This document shows positions 42,023 to 56,962 of a DNA stretch of 64,000 nucleotides, one piece after another. The stretch is taken from the NCBI GenBank assembly GCA_022432975.1, contig CM039504.1, positions 3,879,459-3,943,458 on the forward strand. Direction: 5' to 3'. Each line of letters starts with the position of its first letter. Positions within the stretch are counted from its first letter, which is position 1. The notes beneath the pieces are model-generated. The model was given only the letters and a program-made list of their open reading frames with translations. It was not told where the DNA came from and did not search any database. Source of the DNA: Begonia masoniana. Lineage: Eukaryota > Streptophyta > Magnoliopsida > Cucurbitales > Begoniaceae. Made by a program: the position numbers and the translations under genes.

Positions 42023-43235
42023 ATGGCGTTGAGTTCTTTCTTCAATCAGCTCCTTTTTGAAGACCCACTTGTCTATTCCGACAGCTCTTCCGCCATTAAC
42101 GAGTGCTTTGTTGATCCCTGTTATGATCTCTCTTCCTTCTCCTACCCTACAGAAGATTTCACTAATCTTCTTCCGTGCTTCTCTCCTCCTACTTCCGACC
42201 CTTTTCTCAATCTCCCACCTCTAATGTCATCTCCACCAGGAGATGACCACCTCAACTCTTTCTACCCGAGCCAGAAACGCCAGAAATGCTTTCACGATTG
42301 CTGCCACTACTCGGATTACATTCCGACTTACCTTGACGAGTTTGCTCCGACTGCATGGCCAATGCCTGAGTTTGGCGTGGAGATGTTCACTCCGTTGCTG
42401 GAGTTCGATCCTCCGAAGCTTCATTTCAGTGAGTCCAATTTAAAGGATACGGAAGAAAGAGTGGTGTCGGCTCAGAGCATTGCAGCTAGAGAAAGGAGGA
42501 GAAAGATAACAGACAAGACTCAAGAGCTGGGGAGGCTGATTCCCGGCGGCAGCAAGATGAACACCGCCGACATGCTCCAAGCTGCTTTCAAGTACGTTAA
42601 GTTCATGCAAGCTCAACTAGGGCTTCTCCAAATCATGGAACCATCTGAGGTAACTACCATTTTCTTCTTCTCACTTTCACTCAAGCTCTGCATTTTTTTA
42701 ATTAGTTTTACTTGATCTTAGAGTTTGGACGAAGAACACTATTATCGATATATCCAATCAGTTTTGTTCATCCATGATCGACTGTAAAACTTGGCCACTT
42801 AGCTCTCAAAACCGTAGCTTTTTTCTTCTTTTTACTGGCGTCCAACTACACAGTCGGACAGTAACTGCAGGGCTGAGGTCGATTAATCAATTTGTTTTAG
42901 TAAAAAATTAAAGTTTAAGAGAGAAAATGGGAAGTTACGTGAGAGAGAATTAAGGAGTTGAAAAGGTCAAAGGAAGTTATGGGTTACAGGGATTGGGCTT
43001 TAATTGGAAAAGCCCATTTTGTAAACGGAGTTGGGCCTTCGGCCCATTAATTCTAATTTTGATTTTTGTAATTGCTCGACTTGATTTGCAGAAAAGTTAT
43101 GATTTGCACGCGTTGCTTTCGTCTCCCTGTGTGCAAGAGAAGCTATACATGGAGGAGAAGTGCTTGGCCCCTTCTGAGTTTGCCAGAAAGATGACAGGAC
43201 GATCAGGATGCCGAATTGAAGCCGGCAATCTATGA
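42023..43235 (+). CDS. bHLH transcription factor (bHLH52/bHLH53-like)
   Basis: Two exons, 42023-42649 and 43092-43235, join in frame to 256 residues. The bHLH domain lies near residues 148-206 (SIAARERRRKI, then LIPGGSKMNTADMLQAAFKY). The basic region lacks the His and Glu used to read E-boxes; the usual AER is AAR. This is shared by the bHLH52/53 type from memory, so canonical E-box binding is doubtful. The acidic, Pro/Ser-rich N-terminus may be an activation region. After the domain, ALLSSPCVQEKLYMEEKCL and the tail match the subgroup. The start is the first ATG after a CT-rich leader. Confidence 0.88.
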
Positions 43236-43506
43236 AGACCTTCCCCATCTTTCTACATCAGATCCTTGAATTTCAGCTGCTTGTTTATTTTTCCAGTTTT
43301 TGCATTCTTTTTAGCGTAAAGTTCATGTTTCAATCTATCGCGACTTCCGGGATCCGACTTCCGGGATCGAACATTTATGTATTCAACAACAGCTATAATC
43401 TGCAACGCAAAAACCAGTAGAACGAGGATCGAATACAAAGATCATCGTGTGTTTGTAGATACGATGGTTTTAAGTCTCATATAAAATTTGAAACTCGAAT
43501 AGAAAT
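43236..43506. other. Convergent 3' region of bHLH and STR1
   Basis: This contains a 14-bp tandem duplication (gacttccgggatc repeated at about 43341-43368) in the presumed bHLH 3' UTR. Otherwise unremarkable. Confidence 0.5.
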
Positions 43507-46500
43507 CTATTGCGACGTTTCGACCGGAGTGTCTGATTGCCCTCCCCATTCAGTCCAAGATCCATCATAAACTGCAGCATCAGACTTTCCAATTCTATGG
43601 AGACCCTGCATAAAAATGAACATGAAATTTTAAAATCTCTTTTTTTCCAATACCCACCTCTTCAAAAATCAATCTTTTTGAAACTTAAAGTACCAATGCA
43701 AGAATGCAGGCAGTAACGCCAGTGCCGCAAGACGTCACGAGAGGACCTTCCAAAGAGATGCCTGTCGAAGTCACGACCAAGAGTAAGAAAGAACAAGTTC
43801 TTGTATCGATCGAATTGTAAATATTACGAATGGAATCACAAAGTAACCTTCTTGAACAAATCGTTTCTCGAGCTCATCTGATGGCAAGAGCGTTTGCGAG
43901 GCGTCCAGCATCTGTAAAACAAAAGGCACACAATTCATTTTGCAAAAAAGAAACTCGAAATAGATTTGTGTCCAAATTACTAGTCTGCATTGCAGGACTA
44001 GATTACAGGTTGATGCTGTACCTGGGGAAAAGGGATGCACTTACTGCCAGGGACATGCCCACTTCTTATACCTTTCCTTGGCTCTGGTACAGCTCCATCA
44101 AATCTGCATAAGCATTCAATCTCCATTAATAATAAACTTTTCTGCATTAACAGTCTATAATTTTATTTCCAGTTCAAACTAAATTATTGATCCTCTCTTT
44201 TCATTACACCCACACCAAAATGAGAACCCGATCAAATCAAATAACCAATAAAATCCTCGCCATGAACAGGCATCTGATGGGATTAAGTTAAATTTTTCTT
44301 GTCTTTTATTACTATAACAACTCTAGTTTTCAGAAGATTCAATACACTAAATAATCAAGCAAATCAGAAAAAAGACTACCTGGGTTTTGACCTTGCATCT
44401 ATGAGTAGATGAGATTTCTCCTCAATATTTCTTTTAACCTGGAATAAATATAACATAGAATCTACATTGGAACATATGGTATTATCTGTATAACAAGGTT
44501 TCTTTTCTATTAACAGTCTATCTGTCGATATATCGGCACATCTGAATTTTCGTTGGAAATGCAAAATGAAATTTAAATGCCTTTTAGCCATAATTACATT
44601 TACAAAAAGGCCCGACCTGTTCGATGCTCCACACAAGATGTGGCTGAAATTTTGTTTGAAATGTGATTGGCCCAACCTGCAGAACAAAACTGGATATCAT
44701 GATACTGCCAACAACGAATACCCGGTGGCAGGAGAAAAAACAAGCCAGGAAAAAAGGCAAGAAAGTATGAGAATAGCCTACAGAATTCTCTTTACATCTC
44801 ATGACATACTTCATATCTCAATTTATTGTGCTGCACTTCTTGAATAAGAAAAGAATCATAAGACTAAAATAAAATTGTTTAAACTTACAGCCTGGCCTTG
44901 ATAAACTTTCTCTATTGCCTCACTTGCGGCACTAGCTTTCAGAATTGCATCACTGGAAGCACTAGATTCAACATCATATCCAGCTGCACGCCATCTTGGT
45001 AGGCCACCATCTAACACCCACACTCTTTCATGTCCAAATACTCGGAACATCCTTTCACGTGATTAAAAACGATTAATATTCATGCAGATAAAATTTAAGA
45101 AAGCAGTACCCAAAACTTACCACCAGACGCGGGCTGCACTAAAAATTCCCTTCCCATCATAGACAACTACTCCATCCTTGTTCTGGATACCAAGAGCAGA
45201 TACAGCAGCAGCAAAACCTTCCTCCGACGGCAACATATGCGGCAACTGAGAATAATTTTCAGCATCTAAATAACAATATATACAAATGCATCTTTATATA
45301 TAGCTTGGGGTTTTTTCCTCAACAGTGAATGTTCAGTGCAACTATGATGAAAATTTCTCTAAAGCAAGTCAATACAGCATTCATCAAATTATTTCAAACA
45401 ATATTTCATCAACTTCTTGATTTGATGGAGATTTGGGTTGGTTTTTCTCTATAAATAATTACAATAGATTTTTCGAAAAAAGAAGAAGAAGAAAGTCATA
45501 TACTATAAAATATGAAAAACATGAGATTGACAGAAAAAATCGAGAAACAATAATTCACCTTTGTGGTTCGATCTGCTATCCCATCTAGATCAAAGAAAAG
45601 GGCACCAGGAATATGAGCAACCTGTAAGCGATTGTTTTTCACTTTAAAGACTAGAATGGCGGTAAATTGAGAAACGAATATGAAAGGAGGTTCACATGAA
45701 AGCTTTCCAACTCGAAAAGACTGTGTCTTAGGGTTAAACTACTGACAAATATACAACCCCAACCCCCTAAAATACAGGAAAATGAATAAGAGAAAATCAA
45801 TATAACCTGGTATTCTTGGATTGGATTTCTCTGTTCATCTGGCATGTACCATGATGCGTCTAATACCTAAAAATATGTATGCAAAAGGTATAAGAATTAA
45901 CAGAACTAAAGGACATAACAAGAGGGATCTACTTTGTAGATAAGTATCCACTACCTTTAATTCAGGCTCTTTAAGGTTAGCATGAAGCCAATCCACAGAC
46001 ACAACGGGTTCATTTGAATATAAGGATTGTGTAGAAGATTCAACTATTTTCCCAGCAACTGAGGAAGCCATGACACGAGGAACTAAACCAGATATTTTAT
46101 GTGGTACAGATGTTGGCTTAGCTCTCAAGTGAATTGATCTCCTCTACAAATGTGAGAACCAGAGTTTGAGAAATACGAAGAAATAATCTAGTAACTAACG
46201 ATGCTTCTAAGAAATAAGTACAACAGAAACTGTTTCCTTAAACACAACAAAAAACAAAGACTAGGATTAGAAAAATCAAGAAAATAAAAAATTTCCCTTC
46301 CATTTCAAAATCAACCACTGTTCTAATTAGTCAAATGAAACACAACAATTTAGATGTATAAACAAAAAAAGGAACGCACGAAACACTAAAAATTAAAAAA
46401 ACAGAGAGAGCACGAGAATAAGTAAGCCGACCTGAATTATATTTAATTCTAACATCACAAAGTAAACCATACAATCTGTACTCATCAAACTAGTAGTAAT

Positions 46501-46638
46501 TCAGCACAAAATCCATGTAAAGAAACAGTAAATTACATTGATTAGAGGAGTAAGACGGTGGGCTTTGTTGGTGAGAGAGAGGGAAGAATGAATCAGTCCA
46601 CTACCCAAAAGGGTCTTTGCGATAAGCGAAGATGCCAT
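43507..46638 (-). CDS. STR1: Thiosulfate/3-mercaptopyruvate sulfurtransferase (STR1-like), mitochondrial
   Basis: Twelve exons join in frame to 377 residues (Arabidopsis STR1 is 379): 46638-46537, 46143-45955, 45866-45807, 45621-45559, 45245-45121, 45051-44889, 44676-44617, 44438-44380, 44103-44022, 43911-43848, 43761-43694 and 43605-43507. Two rhodanese domains are present. The N-terminal one is inactive, and the C-terminal one has the catalytic Cys in [10 protein letters not shown] (about residue 334). [35 protein letters not shown] and [10 protein letters not shown] are conserved. The enzyme moves sulfur from 3-mercaptopyruvate to thiols or cyanide. The first ~55 residues form a basic, Ser-rich mitochondrial presequence. 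An internal Met at 46071 (VMASSVAGK) could start a cytosolic form. Confidence 0.95.
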
Positions 46639-47468
46639 CTACCCAGAGACCATAAAGTAAAAAACTAGAATTAGAAAGAGTTTCAGATGCCAGATTTCAG
46701 CGAGACGTTTGATCGAAAAACAACGAGACGTTCGGCCACAGAGATGAACTCCAGCGACAGCAGCTATGACTTTCTGCCACTCTTGAGGAAGGAGAAGGCG
46801 ACAAAGCTGACAGCTTTAGAGGGTTGGGTGGAATTAATGGATCACATTTGAGCAGGGCCAACACCAGCTAGATCGGTCAGGCAAGAACGTAAGCCCAAAC
46901 AACTGCGGCCTGTTTTGACGTCTTATGTCATGTCGCGTTGGGACAAATTGAAGGGATCTTGTGTTCCAGATTTTCAAGTTATCAACTACAGAAGTCCCTC
47001 TCCAATTTTATTATTTCTTTTAAACAAACTTTATTTGCTTTCTAGACACTTCATGAGATCAAAATATTGTTAAACACAAACTGGTTGAAAATTTGACAGA
47101 TACGTCGATGGTGAAACTTGAATTCTTGTCCATGCCACGTAGTGCCGCCATTCAAATAAGCAAAAGGAAGGTGGAAGAATCATTATTTCTCAGAGGGAAG
47201 ACAGCAAATGAAAACATCAAAGTGAGATGCGATTGAGAGAATCTCTTTATATTATATACTAGACAGAGAATCTCTTTATATTATATATTAGACTTTTGAT
47301 TTCTTCTCTGTCGATGTGAGATATTCAACATCCGCCCACATGTCTAGCGTGATATGTTTTTTTTCTCCACGTCTATCGTGTTAGATTTTCACATCGTACA
47401 TAGTTTTTAGCCCTGATAGAATGACAGAATGAGAGGTAGAACTCATTTTAAAAGCTACCTAAAGGATT
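46639..47468. other. Intergenic region with part of a dispersed repeat family
   Basis: STR1 promoter, then from about 47220 a copy of a dispersed repeat shared with 47716-47780 and 63040-63340. Shared phrases include tcgatgtgagatattcaaca and agaggtagaactcatt. A short tandem doubling of agagaatctctttatattat lies at 47235-47292. Confidence 0.6.
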
Positions 47469-47715
47469 GTAACGACCCTGGTTGGTCGTGCAGTATCTAA
47501 CCGTCAGCCCAGCCCATCTACCTGGCACTGGACTGTATCTCATGATCTTTTCTTCCTGGCGAAGGAATTTTTACCCTCCTCAAGAGTCGAACCTAGACTC
47601 TATCAGGCTAAAGCACCAAGTTCATTGACTCTTGGTACCACTTGAGCTAATTCTAGTGCCAGCTAGATGAGCTGGACTGGCGATCAGACACTGCACGACC
47701 AAGCAAGACCGTTAC
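47469..47715 (-). mobile_element. TIR element with tRNA-like core, copy B
   Basis: This is a 247-bp element with imperfect inverted termini of about 60 bp (gtaacgaccctggttggtcg against gtaacggtcttgcttggtcg). On the minus strand the core holds an A-box-like TAGCTCAAGTGG (47638-47649) and a B-box-like AGGTTCGACTC (47584-47594), 43 nt apart. It interrupts a dispersed repeat whose uninterrupted relative is at 63040-63340. The core segment ttggtaccacttgagct is shared with copy A. Confidence 0.7.
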
Positions 47716-48050
47716 AATATACTGGATCTTTATTTTCTTCTCTATCGATGTAAGATATTCATCATTAGCTTCAATGAAGCAACATTCATAGTCAAAGATA
47801 ACACGAAAAACTTGAAACCTAGTTTCAGCCATTGAAGACCTCCCCTTCCCATCACTCTCATTCTACTAGTGCTTAAAATTCATCTCACAATTTGACTCGC
47901 GATCTGTATTCCATTCTTATTCATATATTCATAGACCAAAATGACGAAAAACATCCAAACGAAGTCTTCATATTATGCATCTGACAGCTGAATCCAAAAA
48001 TGACGACAGAAATGAAATATGCATATAAGGTCACCTGCTTTATAAATAAT

Positions 48051-48323
48051 TCAAAAAAGAAATCCCCTACTCAAGTTCTTTTCTGAGGTTTCTGCCATCC
48101 TCTTGATTCCTTTTGCACTGGTATAGAACTTCATCAGCTCCTCTGCAACCTCTTTGGGTTGACTCCTCACAAATGCCTTTAAAAACCTATTGTCTTTCAT
48201 CCTAAGTGCTCTAAGCATTTCATGGCCCCTAATTTGCAAATTAAGATCCATTTCTTGCATCTTCATCAAGAGTTTTAAACGAGGCTCCAACTTCCATACT
48301 CGTATTAGGCTATCACGTGTCAT
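48051..48323 (-). CDS. Unidentified 90-residue basic open frame
   Basis: I do not recognise this frame. It starts MTRDSLIRVWKLEP and is rich in Lys, Arg, Met and Leu with an amphipathic pattern (for example RFLKAFVRSQPKEVAEELMKF), unlike random AT-rich shadow frames. It lies 154 bp downstream of the SCI1-like stop on the same strand, within reach of its 3' UTR. It could be a separate small gene, an alternative last exon or a decayed fragment. No signal peptide or membrane segment is seen. Confidence 0.35.
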   Translation of the reverse strand: MTRDSLIRVWKLEPRLKLLMKMQEMDLNLQIRGHEMLRALRMKDNRFLKAFVRSQPKEVAEELMKFYTSAKGIKRMAETSEKNLSRGFLF

Positions 48324-48476
48324 TTTCTAAAGCAAAGCATTCTAGTTTTTTGATTTCCTAGACTAGTACATTTATTCCTACAGTAAAGATTAACTAGAAA
48401 AGGAAATTGAAGAGTGATTATAAAACAATTAGAAAAAGGAGATTACAAGGAAAGAAAAGCACTCCTTTCATGGTTT

Positions 48477-50417
48477 CTACTGCCTGATTTTCCAGTTATG
48501 TGATGATCGGGGTCCCCTAGCAATGCCTTCGTAGTATTGAGAATCAAGGTCATTGTCGTTCCAGGCCTTGACAAACTCGGAGAAGAGTCGGTGAGCAGCA
48601 TCACATGAAAGATCACAGAAGAACAACTTTTTCTCCTCTTTCAACCACATGGCGAACTCGTTGTTCTTGGAGAAATAATCGTCGCTGGACAATTCTTGAA
48701 AACCTTGTCTCTGAAAAATAATACACCACGTAGAAATTATCATCACCCATTTCTTACTAAAATGTCCAGATTGAAAATTTCTGCATGGTTAGGACATCGA
48801 CTTCATTAGTAAACAAACTTGTCCGTTTTAAACATTGCTCTGATTTTTACAAAAAAAAAAAATGGAAGCTTCGACTTTTGACTGAGGATGAATTCATCAC
48901 ATTTGTTCTCCACTAGAAAGTACCGGAAGACTGCAGAATGTTGTATAATTTTTTACCTTGAGGCCAGTAGTCTATTTACACTTGACCTTCTTTTTGTGAA
49001 GAAGATAAAAAAGAAAAGCAGGGGACCAATACGTCAAATAGTACTTTGAAAGAACTCACCGACTGATCAGCCGCATTATGTTTGCCTTTTCTGTCATTTG
49101 ACTTCTTTTCTGGGGAGAAAGAAAGTGAATACCAACATTAAGGAAAAAACCCCTGAGATGAAAGAGTTTCTTAACAACGAAATTTCTGTCGCAAAGTTTA
49201 CAAAGTATGTGTCTAGCAATAAAATACGTAAAAAAAGAATGGATTATATACAACTTCTCCAGCAAATGTGATCAGTTCTAAATTACAAACTATGAGAAAA
49301 CTCAATATACATATCGTACAACTACAAGCAATGTAGTATGAACCAGAAGGAAAAGCTTTGCTAGCCCAAGCAATGGAGATATGTCAATCAAGTATCGCAA
49401 TGTTTAAGCAAGTTAGCCTTGTTAGAAATGCTTTGGCTCATAACTCAAAATGCCTTCCTTACAATGAAATTCTAATCCATTTATTATACTTTGCAGCAAA
49501 TGATCATAAAAGAAAAACTCGAGGGAACTGATGATTGAAGTTTAGGTCTAACTTTACTCTCATGTAATATAAATAGTTGACCTCGACCATGTCTAACCCA
49601 AATTGAGTAAATCACAGGGTTTGGTGAAAAGCTGCGTAAATAAACAACAGATAATAAAATGCTTGCCAAAACCTGAAGCCAGTCCATCCACTAAAATCTA
49701 ATTAGTCTATGGATCGTGAGAAACAATGAATTAATGCAAGGTTTATGATTAAATACGACATGAATTGGACTGATTGTACACCTATTAAATCGATTTCCAT
49801 ATGCAGTCGAAGAAAGAAAAATTAAATTTAGTTCAGCCTATGTGAAGGTGCAAAACAAATATTGCCTCCATCTTATGAAATTAAATAATCAGACAGGAAA
49901 AACAAAAGAATTTTTTCAGCTGACCTTTCTCAGAATGGCGTTTGGAGTGCTTATGAGATTTCTTCTCCTCCCGCTTCTCTTTCTTGTCACCTTTTCTACT
50001 CCCACTTTCTCTACTGTGCCCACTTCTCAATCTCTTGTTTCTTCCTTCATCTACAATTTCGCAAGAAGCAACTTCAAATTAAAACTTCTCGAAACCAACC
50101 GGTGACATGTGTTCAGTAACTGAAAAATACTAAAAAGAAAAGCCGAACAAATGAACCTCAGTCGAGAAATTTCAGTATTGAGGGAAATCATCCAGTAGTT
50201 TGAGGTAGAAATGAATTTATAATGAACGCAGATCACATTTAAAACTTCCCTAAATTGTTCTTCCTCTGTTCCGAGTCCCCAGTCCAAGATTAAAACCAAA
50301 AGGAAAGTGGAATGTTATAGGAAGGGCAGAAATACCTTCCGATGAGGACGAAGGGCTTCTCTTCCTGATCTTCTTCTTCTTCTTCTTATCCTTCGAATGT
50401 CTCTCGCTTCCCTCCAT
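48477..50417 (-). CDS. SCI1: Style cell-cycle inhibitor 1-like protein (SCI1)
   Basis: Four exons, 50417-50336, 50050-49925, 49109-49060 and 48710-48477, join in frame to 163 residues. The N-terminal half is extremely Lys/Arg/Ser-rich (KDKKKKKKIRKRSPSSSS, then EKREEKKSHKHSKRH), as in nuclear or nucleolar SCI1 proteins. The C-terminal half has the conserved LSSDDYFSKNNEFAMWLKEE, then FVKAWNDNDLDSQYYEGI and GPRSSHNWKI. SCI1 from tobacco limits cell proliferation in stigma and style. The role here is inferred by homology. All introns are GT-AG. Confidence 0.88.
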
Positions 50418-50764
50418 CGTAGCTTTGAGTCGACCGAAATTGCTGAATTGAAGGGAGGAGTTTTAGCGAGCAGAGGGCTTGCAATTTTTATTTTTATTTT
50501 ATAGCAATAAAATAAATATTTATTTATTTATTTTTATTTTTTTAAATATTTAATTTTGAAGAATAGTTCGATGCTTGGATTTGCCTCCAAACTTTTCCAA
50601 CGAACCAGGGCGACTAACTACCCATTGAGACGGAGCTCTTCGTCAGTTCGTCTCCTTAAATGGCTGCTCTCAACTATTCCCCTCCGTCTGAAACTCTCTT
50701 TCTATTCTCTTTCTCGGAGAAAAATCTAAGTCTTTCGCTGGATTCGTTCTAATTTCTGCAGTCG
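50418..50764. promoter_or_regulatory. Short bidirectional upstream region of SCI1-like and the peroxidase
   Basis: These are 347 bp between divergent start codons. An AT-only stretch (50480-50560) lies on the SCI1 side and a CT-rich leader precedes the peroxidase ATG. Both promoters must overlap here or extend into the genes. Confidence 0.55.
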
Positions 50765-52444
<1,680 letters not shown>

Positions 52445-53320
52445 CGTCATTGTCCAAAAAGCTTCTATACAGTAGACAAATATGCCCATAATGATGACAT
52501 TGGCTTTGAATTTCACCCTGCCAGTCGGTGAAATTGAAAAACAAAGGTAGAAATAATCGACACACTTGATTTACAAAGATGGTTTACTTTCAACAGCACA
52601 AAAACTCTATCCTATAAATCAACATTATAAATCATTTGGCTGCACATTTGGTTAGTAATATCGTGGAAATGAGTTGTTTTAACACAGTTTCAGAGGATGA
52701 AACATTTTGGAGGTAATCGGAGAAATTGATCAAACAATATCAAGAAAATGTACACTTGCGTTAACGGCCCAAAAAGCTGTCGGCTCGGTCTTAAATAGGA
52801 CTCCGGTTAGGTTCGTCATCCACATAGGGACGCAATTAAATGTAGCATTAATTTTTCTTTTGTTGGTAATAAATGCCATCACCTCCCTTTTCATGGATTC
52901 ATTGAAGCCTTGTTGTTATTCTTATTATTATTATTATTATATTCAAACGTTTAAAAATAAAAGGAATTAATTCTGCATATACGTGTTATAATTGTGTTTC
53001 TCGTCGCCATAAATGCTTATGCACAAATAGTCTCATGTCTAATAAATTAGGAATACTAACTTATTATTATGATATGAACATTCATTGAATGACAAGTCAC
53101 TTGTTTTTATAGTAACTATGTTCAGATTATGGATCTATTTATACTAAGATATGATTTTAGTCTTCTAATTAATATTCGCATTCTCGTTATTTATTTTATG
53201 ACAGAACATGCTACATAATTTTTAATTTAAAATCAATGTTTGTTTCTGTGAATTGTTGCATTAACCTACTCATATGTAACGGTTTAACTAACATACTTTT
53301 CCTTCTTGAAGTTATAATAT
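52445..53320. other. Intergenic region downstream of the peroxidase
   Basis: 3' UTR followed by AT-rich DNA with a short ATT run (52917-52940). No gene is supported. Confidence 0.5.
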
Positions 53321-53800
53321 GATGACTAGTATTATATCAGCAATATATATATGAGTGAAACTCAAGTAGGGATCATAGGATTAGCACTAGTTGCGTGACG
53401 CGAACTAATAATAATTCGTCTAATAATAAGACTAAGTTGTACAATTATGTGTAGGAATATAGAAGTTGGTTTCAAAGAGTAGGTGATACTAATGAACTTA
53501 ATTAAGTAAGTAATCAAACAATGGGCATGGCAAAAATAAATGAATTGTATGATGAGATTGTGCTAATGACGAGTATTATATCAAGCAAAAAAAATGTAGA
53601 TAATTAAAACTCACGCGGGGATCATAGGATTAGCACTACTAGTTGCGTGACGAGATCTAATAATAAGACTAACTTTAAGTACAATTATGTGCATGAATAT
53701 AGAAGTTGGTTTCAAAGAGTAGGTGATACTAACTAACTTAATTAAGTAAGTAATCAAACAATGGGCGTGGCAAAAAATAAATAAATGAATAAATAATAAA
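53321..53800 (+). repeat. About 245-bp diverged tandem duplication
   Basis: The block from gatgactagtattatatca at 53321 recurs from 53566 as aatgacgagtattatatca. Both copies carry gggatcataggattagcact, atagaagttggtttcaaaga and aagtaatcaaacaatgggc. Several small indels separate them. Confidence 0.9.
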
Positions 53801-54139
53801 GAATGATGGAATTAAGAGAATAATGTTGATATTTGGTTAAGCATTAAATGGCATTGATTAATTAGGTGGCTAATTTTCTACTCTCCACGACCAATCCCCT
53901 CGCTCCACTTTGAGAACAATTAAACACATTTAATTAACCCAATTAAACACATTTAATTGTAAACAGACCTAATATTTTGTCATTTCAAAGTAATAAAAAT
54001 TAAAAATAATAAAATTCGGTTAATTGGATTAATTTTGTAACTGCCTTATATAGCTCTGTTCCATGGAAGAAGTTCATCTCCTTCTCTCTCTCTCTCTCTC
54101 TCTCTCTCTGTGGAAAATTTTGTGTAAAGCTCTGCAGTT
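53801..54139. promoter_or_regulatory. CFL1-like upstream region with (CT)n leader
   Basis: AT-rich promoter with a tandem doublet of aattaaacacatttaatt (about 53918-53959), a TATA-like tatatagc at about 54046-54053, and a (CT)n tract at 54082-54109 in the probable 5' UTR. Confidence 0.55.
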
Positions 54140-55475
54140 ATGGCTGCCGAAGTTAGTTCTCTGTTACGGATTATTGGTGGCTACAAGGAGGAAGAGAAGA
54201 TGGGGATAGAATCGGGAGGTGAGAAATCAACGCTCGTTACGCGGGATTTGCTTGGAGGCTCTTCTATTCTTGCCGATTCCAGGGAACTGGACCTCGACTT
54301 GCAGGTTCCCAATGGCTGGGAAAAAATGCTCGACCTCAAGGTTGGATAATTTTCTTATCTAGGTTTGAATTCTGATTGTTTCGTGGGAAAAGTGTTAATT
54401 CGTATCAGGAAAACCTTATTATACGTATCGAAAATTCGCTAACAGTCGAGATTGGCTTGAGTCTGAGATGTGTTTAGATCGATTGTCGGTTGATAATCTG
54501 TTCTGGTATTTTTTTCATTTCTTTATCGGTTCACTTTCTCCGTCGCCTTTCGTTTTCTTTTTCTGATAAAGAATTTGATTTTTGTTTAAATTTGTCGAAT
54601 CTATCTTTGATCAAAATTTCAAGATGAAATGTAATTTCAAACATCCCAGGCGTACCTCGATTTTCTCGGCTAGCAAACAAAGCGCCATTATCATCTCAAA
54701 TTTAAATAGAAGCAATAATTATCAGATGCAGATATCAATTCGATGGCATGACGATATGTATTTGTGGTAGGTTTAATGACGCTCTTTAATTATCTGCAGC
54801 TTCTAATCCCAATTTTCATGCTATAAAAAAATTCCTTATTTTTCAACTTTTTAGGACTCTGCTCTCAATCTCATCATAGATTTGAACTGTCCATAGAATT
54901 AGAGAAATCTCGCAGTTGTTTGAATTCATCATTTTCTGTTTTTATTTTTCATTTCAGTTGCATTTGACACTTTTTCTATTCTCATGTGGTTGCAGTCAGG
55001 GAAAGTTTACGTGCAAAAATGTCAAGATCAGAACCACCGAAGCAATCAAACAGTTCCGAAACTTGAAGATTTGAATCTACCTTCATCGCCATTCAAAATC
55101 ACGTTGAATCTTTTTGAGGAAAATAATCTGGATTTGAAGCTCCTACATTCATCTTCGTCGTCAAGTAATTATACAAGTGTGTGTACCCTCGACAAAGTGA
55201 AATCTGCGCTAGAAAGGGCAGAAAAGGAGCCAATTAAGAAACGCTGGAAATCATCATCTTCCCCATCGTACTCATCTTCGTCGTCTTCCATCAAAGAGGT
55301 TCAAGAAGAAGAAAACGAAGATCGATTGCTATGGTCACCCGTTGCAGCAGCTTGTTCTACCTGTTTATCATACGTACTGATCATGAAACACAACCCAAGA
55401 TGTCCCCGATGCAACTCCGTCGTACAATTGCCAGCATCGAAGAAGCCTCGGATCGATCTCAATATGTCTGTTTAA
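54140..55475 (+). CDS. CFL1: CURLY FLAG LEAF 1-like WW-domain protein
   Basis: Two exons, 54140-54340 and 54996-55475, join in frame to 226 residues. A WW-like module, VPNGWEKMLDLKSGKVYVQK, spans the exon junction. The C-terminus has a CxxC pair, CSTCLSYVLIMKHNPRCPRC, that looks like a small zinc-binding module. EAR-like repression motifs occur as EDLNLP and the terminal DLNMSV. A Ser-rich stretch lies between them. Rice CFL1 and its Arabidopsis homologue repress cuticle formation by acting on HD-ZIP IV factors. The role here is by homology. Both splice sites are canonical. Confidence 0.88.
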
Positions 55476-55801
55476 ACATAAAGGTAGAACTGAGAATCGA
55501 ATATAGATTTCATCATGGTTTTGCATTGTAGATCCATGGATACTACCGAGGATGATGTATTAGCGTTTAGATCATCTCGTGTGAGTAAAGAAGAAAGGTG
55601 TACATTTAAGAGGATGGTGGTTTAATTAGTACAGAATCGAAAAAGAAGAGGCTTTTAGGCTCTCCCTTTTGCCTATTCTTTCTTTTTAGCTCAGTAGACT
55701 TCTAAAAACTGAAATCGATTAATGATTTATGGGTGAGGGAGATTGGTCTGAGAGCCATATATACCTGCCTAGCCTATAAACCATGACCTCAGATCCAAAA
55801 A
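55476..55801. other. CFL1-like 3' region
   Basis: Probable 3' UTR. Nothing else seen. Confidence 0.5.
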
Positions 55802-56962
<1,161 letters not shown>

